64,000 nucleotides of DNA from Shouchella patagoniensis (GTDB lineage: Bacteria; Bacillota; Bacilli; Bacillales; Bacillaceae_D): the NCBI RefSeq assembly GCF_002019705.1, contig NZ_KV917377.1, positions 804,565 through 868,564 on the forward strand, read 5' to 3'. How positions within the stretch are numbered: position 1 is the stretch's first letter; each line of letters starts with the position of its first letter. Positions 37,531-46,149 of the stretch are shown here, in pieces. Position numbers and translations under genes: made by a program. The notes below the pieces were generated by a model that did not search any database, was not told the DNA's origin, and saw only the letters and a list, made by a program, of their open reading frames with translations.

Positions 37531-38091
37531 CTACCGCCCCTCTTGGGCCATTTTTTCGAGAATTCCTGCTGCTCTAGCCGCTTCCATTCTCCCTAGAATA
37601 GAACCACGCAGATTATGATCCATTGCTGCAATATGAATGTACGCCTCTTCTTCATCCATTTCTTCTAACAATGCTGCTGCTCGTTTCGGACTCATTTGTT
37701 CGTATGATTTAATCGCTTTTTGAAGTCCCTCTTCAGCGGACACATTCGCTACAATACCTTCCTCTTGCCACTCATTATTTTCCAAACGCTCTTCCAAATC
37801 TTCGTTTTGCGCATGTAACTCTGCTAATTCAGCATCTTTAACAGTAAGTTCATTTGTCGCTTGGTGCCAATCTGTCTGCAAAACAGCTAATTGCTCCTCT
37901 AGCTCATCGATCTCAGCTTGTCGATTATGATCAGCACCCCCATTATCCTCTGAACGGAACATCCCTGTTTTGCCTAAATCAAACCCAACAAGTGGACCAA
38001 TAAAAATAACAGCAGCAACAACAATGGCAATTAATGGTATGAAAAGCGAAAGGAAAATGGGCCACCGCTTTTTTTCTTTTTGTACCTTCAT
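37531..38091 (-). CDS. ylxF: YlxF, MotE/MgtE-N-like flagellar locus protein
   Basis: A 186-aa membrane-anchored protein with one N-terminal helix (about 12-34), a long coiled coil (about 55-105) and a C-terminal segment with YEQMSPKRAAALLEEMDEEE and ILGRMEAARAAGILEKM, typical of the MgtE-N/MotE fold. In relatives it lies between fliJ and fliK, as here; its exact role in Bacillus is unknown, while the proteobacterial MotE is a stator/export accessory. The ATG overlaps the fliJ stop (ATGA). Confidence 0.85.
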   Translation of the reverse strand: MKVQKEKKRWPIFLSLFIPLIAIVVAAVIFIGPLVGFDLGKTGMFRSEDNGGADHNRQAEIDELEEQLAVLQTDWHQATNELTVKDAELAELHAQNEDLEERLENNEWQEEGIVANVSAEEGLQKAIKSYEQMSPKRAAALLEEMDEEEAYIHIAAMDHNLRGSILGRMEAARAAGILEKMAQEGR

Positions 38092-38534
38092 TTAACACGT
38101 AACCTCATATAATGTGTCGTACTTAGTTCATCCATTAGTTTTTGTTCAGTGCGTCTTTCTTCCTCTTGCGCATTCCGTAATTGTTTTTCCTTAAGCCGTT
38201 CATATTGCTTATAAGAACGAACACATTCATGTAATTTTCTCTTTTTTTGTTCCATATTCTCACGCGATTCATTTGTCTGTTGCTGTTGATTGGCTACTTG
38301 TTTACCCAATCCTTGTAAGTACACTTTGGTGCTAATTAATTGAGCGATAGTTTGTTTTTCATCTTGCGCGAATTCGAATTGCTGCTCGACCTGTTCTTTT
38401 TCTTTAAGCAAGTAGTACAAGGTAGTGGCAACCATCTTAAATTCTTCCTCTGCAACTTCATACTGTCTTCTCGCTTCATCTTTATTTTGCTTACAAATGT
38501 CCATAGCTTTTTGCAGCGAAAATTGAAAGCTCAT
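38088..38534 (-). CDS. fliJ: Flagellar export chaperone FliJ
   Basis: FliJ is the coiled-coil stalk of the flagellar export ATPase. The 148-aa protein is almost entirely helical and charged, with long heptad-like stretches. It has the family features: hydrophobic residues near the start (FQFSLQKAMDI), a central QLISTKVYLQGLGKQ helix and a basic C-terminus. ATGA overlaps link it to fliI and ylxF. Confidence 0.88.
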   Translation of the reverse strand: MSFQFSLQKAMDICKQNKDEARRQYEVAEEEFKMVATTLYYLLKEKEQVEQQFEFAQDEKQTIAQLISTKVYLQGLGKQVANQQQQTNESRENMEQKKRKLHECVRSYKQYERLKEKQLRNAQEEERRTEQKLMDELSTTHYMRLRVK

Positions 38535-39856
38535 TTCATACGCTCATTCCTTTCCATTAATTGCACCATTGCAGTTGCTGTTTGCTCAAAACTCTGCGTT
38601 TCTTCAATTTCTTGCGTAAGAAATTGAAGAATTTTTGGTTGCGCTTCTATGGCTGAATCAATTGCTTGCGAACTGCCCTGTTTATAAGCTCCAAGTTGAA
38701 TGAGATCTTCTGATTCTTCATAATCAGCTAATTTTTTACGGATTGATTTAGCTGCTTGCGCATGATCTTCGGTCACTAAATCTTTCATTAAACGACTCAC
38801 GCTTTTTAAGATATTTATAGCAGGGAATTGTCCTTTATTAGCCAACTGTCGGTCTAACACGAAATGCCCATCCAATATTCCACGCACTGCGTCTGCTATT
38901 GGTTCATTCATGTCATCACCATCGACTAATACGGTGTAAAATGCTGTAATTGTTCCCATGCTACTTGTTCCTGATCGCTCTAATAATTTGGGGAGCATCG
39001 CAAACACCGAAGGCGGATATCCTTTAGTTGTTGGTGGTTCTCCAATCGCTAAACCAATTTCTCTCTGGGCCATTGCAAATCGTGTCACCGAATCCATCAT
39101 CAAATTGACCGATAAGCCCTGGTCACGAAAATATTCAGCAATTGCAGTTGCACATAATGCACCTTTTACCCGGAGTAATGCTGGTTGATCTGAAGTAACA
39201 ACTACGACAATCGATTTAGCCAAGCCTTCATCCCCAAGGTCACGTTCAATAAAATCTCTTACTTCTCTTCCGCGCTCACCAATTAATGCAATGATATTTA
39301 AGTCAGCCTCTGATTCTTTAGCAATCATTGATATCAATGTGCTCTTTCCAACACCACTTCCAGCAAATATACCCACCCTTTGGCCTTTTCCCATCGTTAA
39401 TAAACCATCAATAGCTTTAACACCAACACTCATTCTTTCTTGTATCCGTGGACGTTCCATAGGATTAGGTGGTTGATTTTCAGTTGAATATACTGATTGA
39501 GGTTTATGATTTTCGTTATGAGGGTATAGACTTTCACCAGTACCATTTAGTACTTGGCCAATTAAATGGGATCCTACAGGGATGCTTAAGGTTTTACCTG
39601 TTGCTTCTACAAGACTTCCAGGCTCAATTTGCATCATATCGTCAATTGGCATTAACAAAACTCTATCTTCTCTAAAACCAACTACTTCTGCTCGGATTTT
39701 TTGGTTGGAATGGCGACCAACTAAGATGTAACATAATTCACCTATAAACGTTTGGGGTCCCGCAGATTCAATCGTTAATCCCGTCACTTGCTTTACATAG
39801 CCATACCATTTATACGGATTAAGATGAGCGATCTCTTTAATACGTTGTTTCAACAT
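38531..39856 (-). CDS. fliI: Flagellum-specific ATPase FliI
   Basis: The hexameric ATPase of the flagellar export apparatus, related to F1 beta. The 441-aa protein has Walker A in IFAGSGVGKSTLISMIAKE, the GERGREVRDFIERDLG segment, Walker B around VNLMMDSVTRFAMAQREI and the C-terminal QFPAINILKSVSRLM. The ATG overlaps the end of fliH by 20 bp. Confidence 0.96.
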   Translation of the reverse strand: MLKQRIKEIAHLNPYKWYGYVKQVTGLTIESAGPQTFIGELCYILVGRHSNQKIRAEVVGFREDRVLLMPIDDMMQIEPGSLVEATGKTLSIPVGSHLIGQVLNGTGESLYPHNENHKPQSVYSTENQPPNPMERPRIQERMSVGVKAIDGLLTMGKGQRVGIFAGSGVGKSTLISMIAKESEADLNIIALIGERGREVRDFIERDLGDEGLAKSIVVVVTSDQPALLRVKGALCATAIAEYFRDQGLSVNLMMDSVTRFAMAQREIGLAIGEPPTTKGYPPSVFAMLPKLLERSGTSSMGTITAFYTVLVDGDDMNEPIADAVRGILDGHFVLDRQLANKGQFPAINILKSVSRLMKDLVTEDHAQAAKSIRKKLADYEESEDLIQLGAYKQGSSQAIDSAIEAQPKILQFLTQEIEETQSFEQTATAMVQLMERNERMK

Positions 39857-40607
39857 ACGTTTTCCCTGTCAATTGCAGCAACTGTTTTTTTAATTCATCT
39901 AGCTGTGTGTCGAGAGAGGCGTGAAGCTTCCCTGCATTTGTTAACACAATGCAGTCTGTTTCCTCCATCTTTACATCCGGTACAATTTGAAAATCCCGGC
40001 ATCCAACCATTTGTTGTTGTAGTTCGAATGAATGCTGATGCAATTTTTCATACCATTTTGGATGAACGTACACTTTTACAAGTGCATATTCTTTCACTTC
40101 ATATAAAATCTCGGTCATAAATTGCTTCATTTGACTATCTTCATTTAGTGCGGTTCCTAAAATGCGTTTTGCTAACTCCGAAGCTAACTCAATCATTAAC
40201 GGTTCGCTTTGCTCCAACGATCTCACTAAATCGCTTTGTGCAGTTTCGACTATAGATTGAGCTTGATTAATGAGGTCTTCGTATATCGATTGTGCCTGAC
40301 TTTCTCCAGCAGAAAAACCAGCATCATAACCTTCTCTTTCAGCTACTAGCCTTGCTTTTCCCCATTCTTCTTCTAACAATTGTGTTTGTAATTGACTCTC
40401 TTGTTTGATCCTTTGCGCATGTGCTTCTGCTCGACGAATAATTTCGTCTGCCCTTTCATGGGCACTTTTTAGCAATTCCTCTGTATACTCTGTAGGAGGT
40501 TCTTCCATTCTTGGCTCATTGTGATCCTCTCCTCTTTGTACGTAAGGCTGAATGATGATTTCCCTTACTGCACCAACGGAAGTAGCTGAACGTATGATAT
40601 TAGACAA
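39837..40607 (-). CDS. fliH: Flagellar assembly protein FliH
   Basis: FliH binds FliI and anchors it at the C-ring. The start chosen is TTG, with GGAGAGG six bases before it, giving MSNIIRSATSVG and 256 aa. The in-frame ATG five codons earlier has no ribosome binding site. The central part is coiled coil and rich in Glu, Gln and Ala (about 45-150), and the C-terminal domain contains LAKRILGTALNED. The start overlaps the end of fliG by 8 bp. Confidence 0.9.
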   Translation of the reverse strand: MSNIIRSATSVGAVREIIIQPYVQRGEDHNEPRMEEPPTEYTEELLKSAHERADEIIRRAEAHAQRIKQESQLQTQLLEEEWGKARLVAEREGYDAGFSAGESQAQSIYEDLINQAQSIVETAQSDLVRSLEQSEPLMIELASELAKRILGTALNEDSQMKQFMTEILYEVKEYALVKVYVHPKWYEKLHQHSFELQQQMVGCRDFQIVPDVKMEETDCIVLTNAGKLHASLDTQLDELKKQLLQLTGKTYVETTY

Positions 40608-41607
40608 GAATGTCCTCTCCATTCGTACGGGCTATTACAATTTCCCCAGCTTCTTCAAGCCCTCTAATAATGGCAACGATTCGTGACTGCGCTTCTTCTA
40701 CATCTCGAAGGCGCACCGGACCTAAATATTCCATTTCGTCTTTAAACGTTTCCGCCATACGCTGAGACATATTCTCAAACACCATTTCTTTCACGTCTTC
40801 ACTTGCAATTTTTAGCGCTAATTGGAGATCATCATTATCCACATCTCGAATGACCCGCTGGATTGCCCGTTTCTCTAGCGTGATGATATCCTCAAACACA
40901 AACATACGTTTTTTAATCTCGTCTGCCAATTCAGGATCTTGAATATAAAGTCCGTCAAGAATCACTCTTTCAGTAGAACGATCCACACCGTTTAACACTT
41001 CCACTACTGCTTCAATTCCACCGGCTTCCGTATAATCTTGTGTGATCGTTTGCGATAATTTCTCTTCTAATACAGATTCGACTTGAGCAATCACTTCTGG
41101 AGAAGAACTATCCATCAATGCGATTCGCCTTGCTACATCGGTTTGCATCATTTCTGGTAAAGAGGAAATAATCTGCCCTGCTTGTTTAGCAGGAATATAC
41201 GATAAGATAACTGCAACTGTTTGAGGATGTTCATGTTGGATAAAATTCAGTATTTGACTCGGATCTAATTTGCGGGCAAAGTCAAATGGTCTTACTTGGA
41301 TCGTCGAAGTTAGTCGTTGTATCATTGAGGCTGCCCCGTCAGTTCCAAGCGCTTTTTCTAAAATCGTTCTTGCATAGCCGATTCCACCTTGAGTAATATA
41401 CTCTTGCGCCATTGCAATTGAGTGGAACTCCGACATGACCTGCTCTTGCATTTCTTTTTCTACTTTTCGCACTGATGAGATCTCAAGTGAAAGCAATTCA
41501 ATCTCATCTTCAGATAGGTTTTTATATACTTGGGCAGCCGTATCTGGACCTAAAGAAATTAAAAGGACAGCAGCTTTTTGCCTGCCTGTTAACTTGGCAA
41601 TTGCCAT
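40600..41607 (-). CDS. fliG: Flagellar motor switch protein FliG
   Basis: FliG is the C-ring protein that contacts the stator and produces torque. The 335-aa protein has the N domain (TGRQKAAVLLISLGPDTA), the middle domain with EHPQTVAVILSYIPAKQA, and the C domain with the charged helix residues in LEKRAIQRVIRDVDNDDL and the SQRMAETFKDEMEYLGPVRL segment. The ATG has AAGGAGAG upstream. It follows fliF by 18 bp. Confidence 0.97.
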   Translation of the reverse strand: MAIAKLTGRQKAAVLLISLGPDTAAQVYKNLSEDEIELLSLEISSVRKVEKEMQEQVMSEFHSIAMAQEYITQGGIGYARTILEKALGTDGAASMIQRLTSTIQVRPFDFARKLDPSQILNFIQHEHPQTVAVILSYIPAKQAGQIISSLPEMMQTDVARRIALMDSSSPEVIAQVESVLEEKLSQTITQDYTEAGGIEAVVEVLNGVDRSTERVILDGLYIQDPELADEIKKRMFVFEDIITLEKRAIQRVIRDVDNDDLQLALKIASEDVKEMVFENMSQRMAETFKDEMEYLGPVRLRDVEEAQSRIVAIIRGLEEAGEIVIARTNGEDILV

Positions 41608-41625
41608 CTTGCATCTCTCCTTCCT

Positions 41626-43206
41626 TTAATCATCGGATAACCAAGTACGCAAAAGCTTAGAGAATTCTTCAGGCTTTTCATTCGCTAAATGTGCTAATTC
41701 TTTCATTTGCTTTCTTTCATCCGTTTCTGGACGTTCAGGGAAAGCGATCGGTTCATCTTCCGAATATGCCCCTTCTTCTACCGGTTCATCTAAAGCTAGG
41801 TCAGTTTGTTTTTGTTTTCGCAGTAACATAAGCACGAGCACAATAATTAAAACGAGCAAAAATGCTGCTGTTATATACATCCATGTTGGAATACTTGTGG
41901 CTGGGCTTTCTTGTGTCGCCTGAGCTTCTTGTGCAAATGGCATAGATGTGATGGATACACGATCTGTTACATTATTGGTCGTACCCTCTTCTGCTTCTGG
42001 TAAGGTTGTTTGTATAATTGTGGCTAGCAATTGGTTTAACTCAGCACTTTGTTGCGGAGGTAACGTTTGCAAACCCTCTGGAGGATTAATCATTGCTTGA
42101 ATGCTAATATCTCGGATTTGATACGGACTTTCTATAATTTCTTTATGAATTCGATTAACTTCATAATTCAACCGTTCTTCAGTTCGTTCCGATTCAGATT
42201 CAGCGTCACCAGCGGCCCCTGTATAGTTTGGGATTTCATCAGCAGTACCAGCTACTCCTTCACTAGTACCGTTAACCCCTTCATACATTTCGTTAATTCT
42301 CTCAGCGCTTATCGCAATACCAGTCATATCTTCTTCATTAACCGGTTCCACTAAATCTTCAATACGTTGTTCTTGTGTAAAATCTATATCTGTTGTAACG
42401 GAAACAATTGCATTTTGCGGACCTACAACCGCTCCCAACAACTGCATAATCGTTTGCTTAAGATCCGATTCAATCTCTTGTTTAATTTCTCTTTGAGACT
42501 GAAAGGATGCCACTGGATTTAACTCATCTTCTTCTTGATACGTATAGTTAGTAAAATTAGAATCTGATAAAACAATATTCTCTACGGGTAAATTCGGTAC
42601 GCTACGTGAAATTAAGTGATATAAAGCTTTTACTTGAGATGGATCAAGTGAATTACCTGCAGCTAAATCCAGAACAACTGCTGCTGTAGCAGATTCCTGA
42701 CCCGAATTTAACCAGACGCTTTCTTCCGGCATCGTTATAATTACATTTGCATTTGTAACACCAGAAACGCCTCGAATTAACTCTGCTAATTCCGTTTGCA
42801 TAAGCGATCTTTCAATCACAGTGAATTCATTATCCGTCATGCCAAATCCCATTTGTTCTTGAAAAAAACCATAATCAATACTACCACTTTGTGGAAGTCC
42901 TTCCGCTGCTAATTCCACTTTCAAACGGTCAACATCTGCTTCTGGCACTTCAATGGTTGTACCATTATTAGTGACTTGTGAACTGACTCCACGCGATTCC
43001 AACACTTCTTGGATTTGCCCCGTCTCGGCTAATGTTAATTGACTATATAATGGCGCATAATTTGTCCTAAATGCGATCGCAATGACTATAGCTATAATGA
43101 GCAGCACAAGAAGGGCACTTGCTATAAGAGCTCCTTTATGAAAACCAGTTCGCTTTTCCCAAAACATTTGCAGCCGGTTTGTATATTGCTTTGCTTTTTC
43201 GTTCAT
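41626..43206 (-). CDS. fliF: Flagellar MS-ring protein FliF
   Basis: The MS-ring is the membrane base of the flagellum. The 526-aa protein has two membrane segments, near residues 25-45 and 435-458, with the ring-building domains between, and a C-terminal FliG-binding tail (EKPEEFSKLLRTWLSDD). The YxGLPQSGS-type segment (AAEGLPQSGSIDYGFF) and the ITMPEESVWLN segment fit the family. The ATG is 4 nt after GGAGG, slightly close but clear. Confidence 0.96.
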   Translation of the reverse strand: MNEKAKQYTNRLQMFWEKRTGFHKGALIASALLVLLIIAIVIAIAFRTNYAPLYSQLTLAETGQIQEVLESRGVSSQVTNNGTTIEVPEADVDRLKVELAAEGLPQSGSIDYGFFQEQMGFGMTDNEFTVIERSLMQTELAELIRGVSGVTNANVIITMPEESVWLNSGQESATAAVVLDLAAGNSLDPSQVKALYHLISRSVPNLPVENIVLSDSNFTNYTYQEEDELNPVASFQSQREIKQEIESDLKQTIMQLLGAVVGPQNAIVSVTTDIDFTQEQRIEDLVEPVNEEDMTGIAISAERINEMYEGVNGTSEGVAGTADEIPNYTGAAGDAESESERTEERLNYEVNRIHKEIIESPYQIRDISIQAMINPPEGLQTLPPQQSAELNQLLATIIQTTLPEAEEGTTNNVTDRVSITSMPFAQEAQATQESPATSIPTWMYITAAFLLVLIIVLVLMLLRKQKQTDLALDEPVEEGAYSEDEPIAFPERPETDERKQMKELAHLANEKPEEFSKLLRTWLSDD

Positions 43207-43238
43207 GGCCCCTCCGCTTACATTTGTTACTTACCTAA

Positions 43239-43541
43239 TTACACTTGCATTCTCATCATTTCTTGATACGCTTCCACCGCTTTATTCCTCACTTCTAACG
43301 TCGCTTGCATAGAGATGGAAGCTTTGTTTGCTGTAATCATAACCTCATGTAAATCAATAGGTTCTTTTCTTGCTAATGCTTTTGTAGCAGCTTGTGAAGC
43401 TAACTGGGCTTCATTTACTCCCGATAAAGCTGTAGTTAAAGCTTGCTGAAAAGATGCATTCTTATCGAGATTCGGGGTTTCACTCATTTTCCCAGTCTGT
43501 ATCGCATTTGCTATAAGCGGTTGTAATGATGCAAGTTCCAT
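43239..43541 (-). CDS. fliE: Flagellar hook-basal body complex protein FliE
   Basis: FliE joins the MS ring to the rod. The 100-aa protein has the conserved C-terminal helices with DLHEVMITANKASISMQATL and VRNKAVEAYQEMMRMQV. The ATG follows TTAGGAGCATGTGAA. It lies between flgC and fliF in the usual order. Confidence 0.96.
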   Translation of the reverse strand: MELASLQPLIANAIQTGKMSETPNLDKNASFQQALTTALSGVNEAQLASQAATKALARKEPIDLHEVMITANKASISMQATLEVRNKAVEAYQEMMRMQV

Positions 43542-43552
43542 TTCACATGCTC

Positions 43553-43990
43553 CTAACGTCCAATTTCTAAAGCTTTCATTAACATGCCTTTGCTTGCCTG
43601 TAGCGCACTGACATTCGCTTCATACGAACGAGTAGCGCTCGTAATGTCAATCATTTCTCGAGCAATCTCGACATTCGGTTTCGATACATAACCATCTTCA
43701 TTTGAATCTGGATGCAACGGATCGTATACAAGCGAGGCTGGTGTCTCATCATTCACTATCCCTTTAGCAATTACCCCATGATTCAACTGATTTTCAGCTT
43801 TGTTTAAATATGTGGAAAAAGGCATCGATTCTTGGACCACCATCTTCCGTTGATAAGGCTGCCATTGCCCGTCTACTAATTCAGCGCGTGTCGTTTCAGC
43901 ATTAGCGATATTGCTCGCCGCTACATCCATACGCAATCGCTGGAGAGTCAAAGCAGAGCCAGAAACCCCCATACTAGAAAACATTGTCAT
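43553..43990 (-). CDS. flgC: Flagellar proximal rod protein FlgC
   Basis: A rod component. The 145-aa protein has the rod family N-terminus (LTLQRLRMDVAASNIANAET), the KPNVEIAREMIDITSATRSYEAN segment and the C-terminal amphipathic helix. The ATG follows ATAGGAGTGGTTAT; a second ATG two codons later is less well spaced. It is 10 bp after flgB. Confidence 0.95.
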   Translation of the reverse strand: MTMFSSMGVSGSALTLQRLRMDVAASNIANAETTRAELVDGQWQPYQRKMVVQESMPFSTYLNKAENQLNHGVIAKGIVNDETPASLVYDPLHPDSNEDGYVSKPNVEIAREMIDITSATRSYEANVSALQASKGMLMKALEIGR

Positions 43991-44000
43991 ATAACCACTC

Positions 44001-44396
44001 CTATCTACCGCCTCTTATCGCCGTTTCTAGCGATTGAAAACTACTGGTCATCCGATCGACAACAGCGTTGTAATAAAGTTGATTCTCTGCCATTTCAGTC
44101 ATTTGTTTATCAACATCCACACTGTTCCCATTATGATTATACTGCCCTTGCTTGTTATGACTAGCGTGTGGATATCCACTTGGCAACGGGAAATGCAAAT
44201 GACGTTCGTCCGTTTGTTTTGATTGAAATACAGACGCATTCGCTTCGGTTTGCTCAAGCACGCGATTAAAAGAAACAGACTGCTCTTTATAATTTGGCGT
44301 ATCTACATTTGCTAGATTTGAGGAGATGGCTTTTTGTTTAGCTGTCGAAAAGCGAATAGCTTCTTCAAGCGCTCCAATTGAACTAGTCGTAAACAT
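44001..44396 (-). CDS. flgB: Flagellar proximal rod protein FlgB
   Basis: The first gene of the fla/che operon. The start is the ATG with AAAAGGGGG five bases upstream, giving 131 aa (129 in B. subtilis); the open frame extends 11 codons upstream but that part lies in the leader. The rod signature KQKAISSNLANVDTPNYKEQ and the C-terminal MTEMAENQLYYNAVVDRM segment are present. A SigA-type promoter and a hairpin precede it. Confidence 0.95.
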   Translation of the reverse strand: MFTTSSIGALEEAIRFSTAKQKAISSNLANVDTPNYKEQSVSFNRVLEQTEANASVFQSKQTDERHLHFPLPSGYPHASHNKQGQYNHNGNSVDVDKQMTEMAENQLYYNAVVDRMTSSFQSLETAIRGGR

Positions 44397-44419
44397 TATA
44401 ACCCCCTTTTTACTCACGC

Positions 44420-44442
44420 CTTTCCTCATAAAAAGAGGAAAG
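44420..44442 (-). promoter_or_regulatory. Stem-loop in the flgB leader
   Basis: CTTTCCTC and GAGGAAAG form a perfect 8-bp stem with a 7-nt loop (TTTTTAT on the minus strand). It lies between the flgB promoter and its ribosome binding site. No T run follows on the minus strand, so it is not an intrinsic terminator; it may be a protein- or RNA-binding or mRNA-stability element. Confidence 0.55.
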
Positions 44443-44477
44443 ATTAAGCATTATTTCCCATATGTATTCATGATCAA

Positions 44478-44506
44478 ATTTTACTAGTTTTTCAGCAGTT
44501 TGTCTA
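44478..44506 (-). promoter_or_regulatory. Putative SigA promoter of the fla/che operon
   Basis: Minus-strand TAGACA, 17-nt spacer, TAAAAT, about 75 bp before the flgB ribosome binding site. The rest of the gap from 44507 to 44680 is AT-rich and contains no gene. No match to the SigD consensus was seen. Confidence 0.6.
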
Positions 44507-44682
44507 AGATGAATTTGTTTTTTAATAGATTTAAGTCAATAGAACCATACCAAAAAGTTATTTTAGTTACATTTTACCCATAAATGATTTATGAAATAAG
44601 ACTTTATAACTATATAACGACTGTTATTTTTGCTATTTATTTGGAAGTGTTTCTGTTGATTGGAAATAGGTATTCTTGCTCA

Positions 44683-44717
44683 ATAAATAACCGCCGGTAG
44701 AACCGGCGGTTATTTAT
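44683..44717 (-). repeat. 15-bp perfect palindrome at the right end of the IS200-like remnant
   Basis: Arms ATAAATAACCGCCGG and its complement flank a 5-nt loop. It lies directly after the transposase pseudogene. In IS200/IS605 elements a subterminal hairpin at this end is the transposase binding site. It can also act as a terminator between codY and flgB, though the T tract is weak. Confidence 0.7.
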
Positions 44718-44719
44718 CT

Positions 44720-45166
44720 TTAAATGAATCGACGTATTTCTTTTTTGTCATATGATCGCGTAACCCGGTCCTCTGATTCTTGTCCTCTAATATATTTCGC
44801 TACTGGTTTCTGATTGAGCCCTACTGTACTTACATAATAGCCCTTTGCCCAAAATGTTCGATTCTTTTAATTATATTTCAAATGAGCATGTCGATCATGA
44901 ATCATGAGTGAACTTTTTCCTTTCAAGTACCCCAGGGAATACGAAACTGACATTTTCGGAGGTATTCTCACTAACATGTGAATAGGATCTAGCATTGCAT
45001 GTGCCTCGATGATTTCCACATCCTTCATCTCACATAACCTACGCAAAATCGCCCCTATATCTTTTCTCAATTTCCCATAGATAAGCTTACGTCTGTACTT
45101 TGGTATGAATACGATATGATACTTACAATTCCACCTTGCGTGTGATAAACTGTTGTCACTCGACAT
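44720..45166 (-). pseudogene. IS200/IS605-family TnpA transposase, nonfunctional
   Basis: The frame encodes a Y1-type TnpA: WNCKYHIVFIPKYRRKLIYG at the start, EIIEAHAMLDPIHMLVRIPP, then YLKGKSSLMIHDRHAHLKYN. A TAA stop after 99 codons interrupts it. The same reading frame goes on without frameshift through RTFWAKGYYVSTVGLNQKP and KYIRGQESED to a stop at 44720-44722. The first His of the HUH metal site (normally D-H-I-H or similar) is Pro here. Two point changes, each enough to inactivate, indicate decay. The start has GAGAGGAGATC upstream and a promoter remains. Confidence 0.85.
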
Positions 45167-45215
45167 GTGTTGATCTCCTCTCGCTATATAGAAGTTGGTT
45201 TGACGGCCATTTTCT

Positions 45216-45245
45216 ATTATAACGATAGGAGATTTTTTCTGTCAC
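45216..45245 (-). promoter_or_regulatory. Promoter of the IS200-like transposase remnant
   Basis: Minus-strand GTGACA, 18-nt spacer, TATAAT, about 50 bp before the transposase start. Confidence 0.5.
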
Positions 45246-45273
45246 TTTACCACCCTATAAGTTTTATTTTTCT

Positions 45274-45290
45274 CACGTGCAGAGCACGTG
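45274..45290 (-). repeat. Palindrome at the left end of the IS200-like remnant
   Basis: CACGTGC, AGA, GCACGTG, next to the palindromic GTTTTAAAAC. It is in the place expected for the left-end hairpin of an IS200-type element. The exact insertion boundary with the host sequence cannot be fixed; the element covers about 44680-45300. Confidence 0.5.
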
Positions 45291-45306
45291 GTTTTAAAAC
45301 CTTTAA

Positions 45307-45340
45307 TAAAAAAAGAGGGTTGACCTAGGCCAACCCTCTT
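45307..45340 (-). terminator. Intrinsic terminator after codY
   Basis: AAGAGGGTTG and CAACCCTCTT with an 8-nt loop, followed on the minus strand by T7. It lies between the codY stop and the IS200-like remnant. Confidence 0.9.
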
Positions 45341-45348
45341 ATTCCTTC

Positions 45349-46128
45349 TTAGTTCTCTTTTAAACGATCTAGCTCTAACAAGAACTTATCATTTAACACT
45401 TTTATATATGTGCCTTTCATCCCTAATGAACGAGACTCAATAACACCAGCACTTTCTAGTTTTCGAAGTGCATTAACAATTACAGAGCGCGTAATTCCAA
45501 CACGGTCTGCAATTTTACTAGCTACTAAAAGACCTTCTCGTCCATCAAGTTCTTCAAAAATGTGCTCAACAGCTTCTAATTCACTATAAGATAGTGAGCT
45601 AATTGCCATTTGAACAACCGCTTTGCTACGAGCTTCTTCTTCAATCTCTTGTGTTTTCTCATGTAAGATTTCCATTCCTACAACTGTTGCGCCATACTCA
45701 GCAAGAATAAGATCATCATCGCTAAACGCATTTTGTAATCGAGACAATATTAATGTACCTAAACGCTGTCCTCCACCTTTAATTGGAACAACAGTCGTTA
45801 GCCCTGTTTTAAAAAGGTCTCTATTCTCTACCGGAAAAGCAGTGTATTCACTGTCTACATCAATATTAGCTGACGTGTCTTCAATTTTAAACAAACCATC
45901 TGTATACTCTTCTGGAAACTGACGCTCATCTAGCATTTTTTTCATACGGTCATTTTCAATTTCTTCTTCAATTGAAAAGCCTAATAGTTTACCACGACGG
46001 CTAACAACAAATACATTGGAACCAATCGCGTCACGTAAAGTCATTGCCATTTCACGGAAATTCACATGTTGCCCACTTGTTTTTTGAAGCATCTCATTAA
46101 TCTTTCTTGTTCTTGTAAGTAAATCCAT
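45349..46128 (-). CDS. codY: GTP-sensing global transcriptional repressor CodY
   Basis: CodY senses GTP and branched-chain amino acids and represses many stationary-phase genes. The 259-aa protein has the N-terminal GAF-like ligand domain and a C-terminal winged helix with [22 protein letters not shown]. Length and the [15 protein letters not shown] start match the family exactly. The ATG has AAAGGAGAGATG upstream. It closes the xerC-hslV-hslU-codY operon. Confidence 0.98.
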   Translation of the reverse strand: MDLLTRTRKINEMLQKTSGQHVNFREMAMTLRDAIGSNVFVVSRRGKLLGFSIEEEIENDRMKKMLDERQFPEEYTDGLFKIEDTSANIDVDSEYTAFPVENRDLFKTGLTTVVPIKGGGQRLGTLILSRLQNAFSDDDLILAEYGATVVGMEILHEKTQEIEEEARSKAVVQMAISSLSYSELEAVEHIFEELDGREGLLVASKIADRVGITRSVIVNALRKLESAGVIESRSLGMKGTYIKVLNDKFLLELDRLKEN

Positions 46129-46149
46129 CCTTACATCTCTCCTTTTTCA

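Noticed and set aside
44478-44680. SigD-dependent promoter upstream of flgB
   Set aside because: No TAAA-N15-GCCGATAT-like match was found; only the SigA-type promoter was retained.
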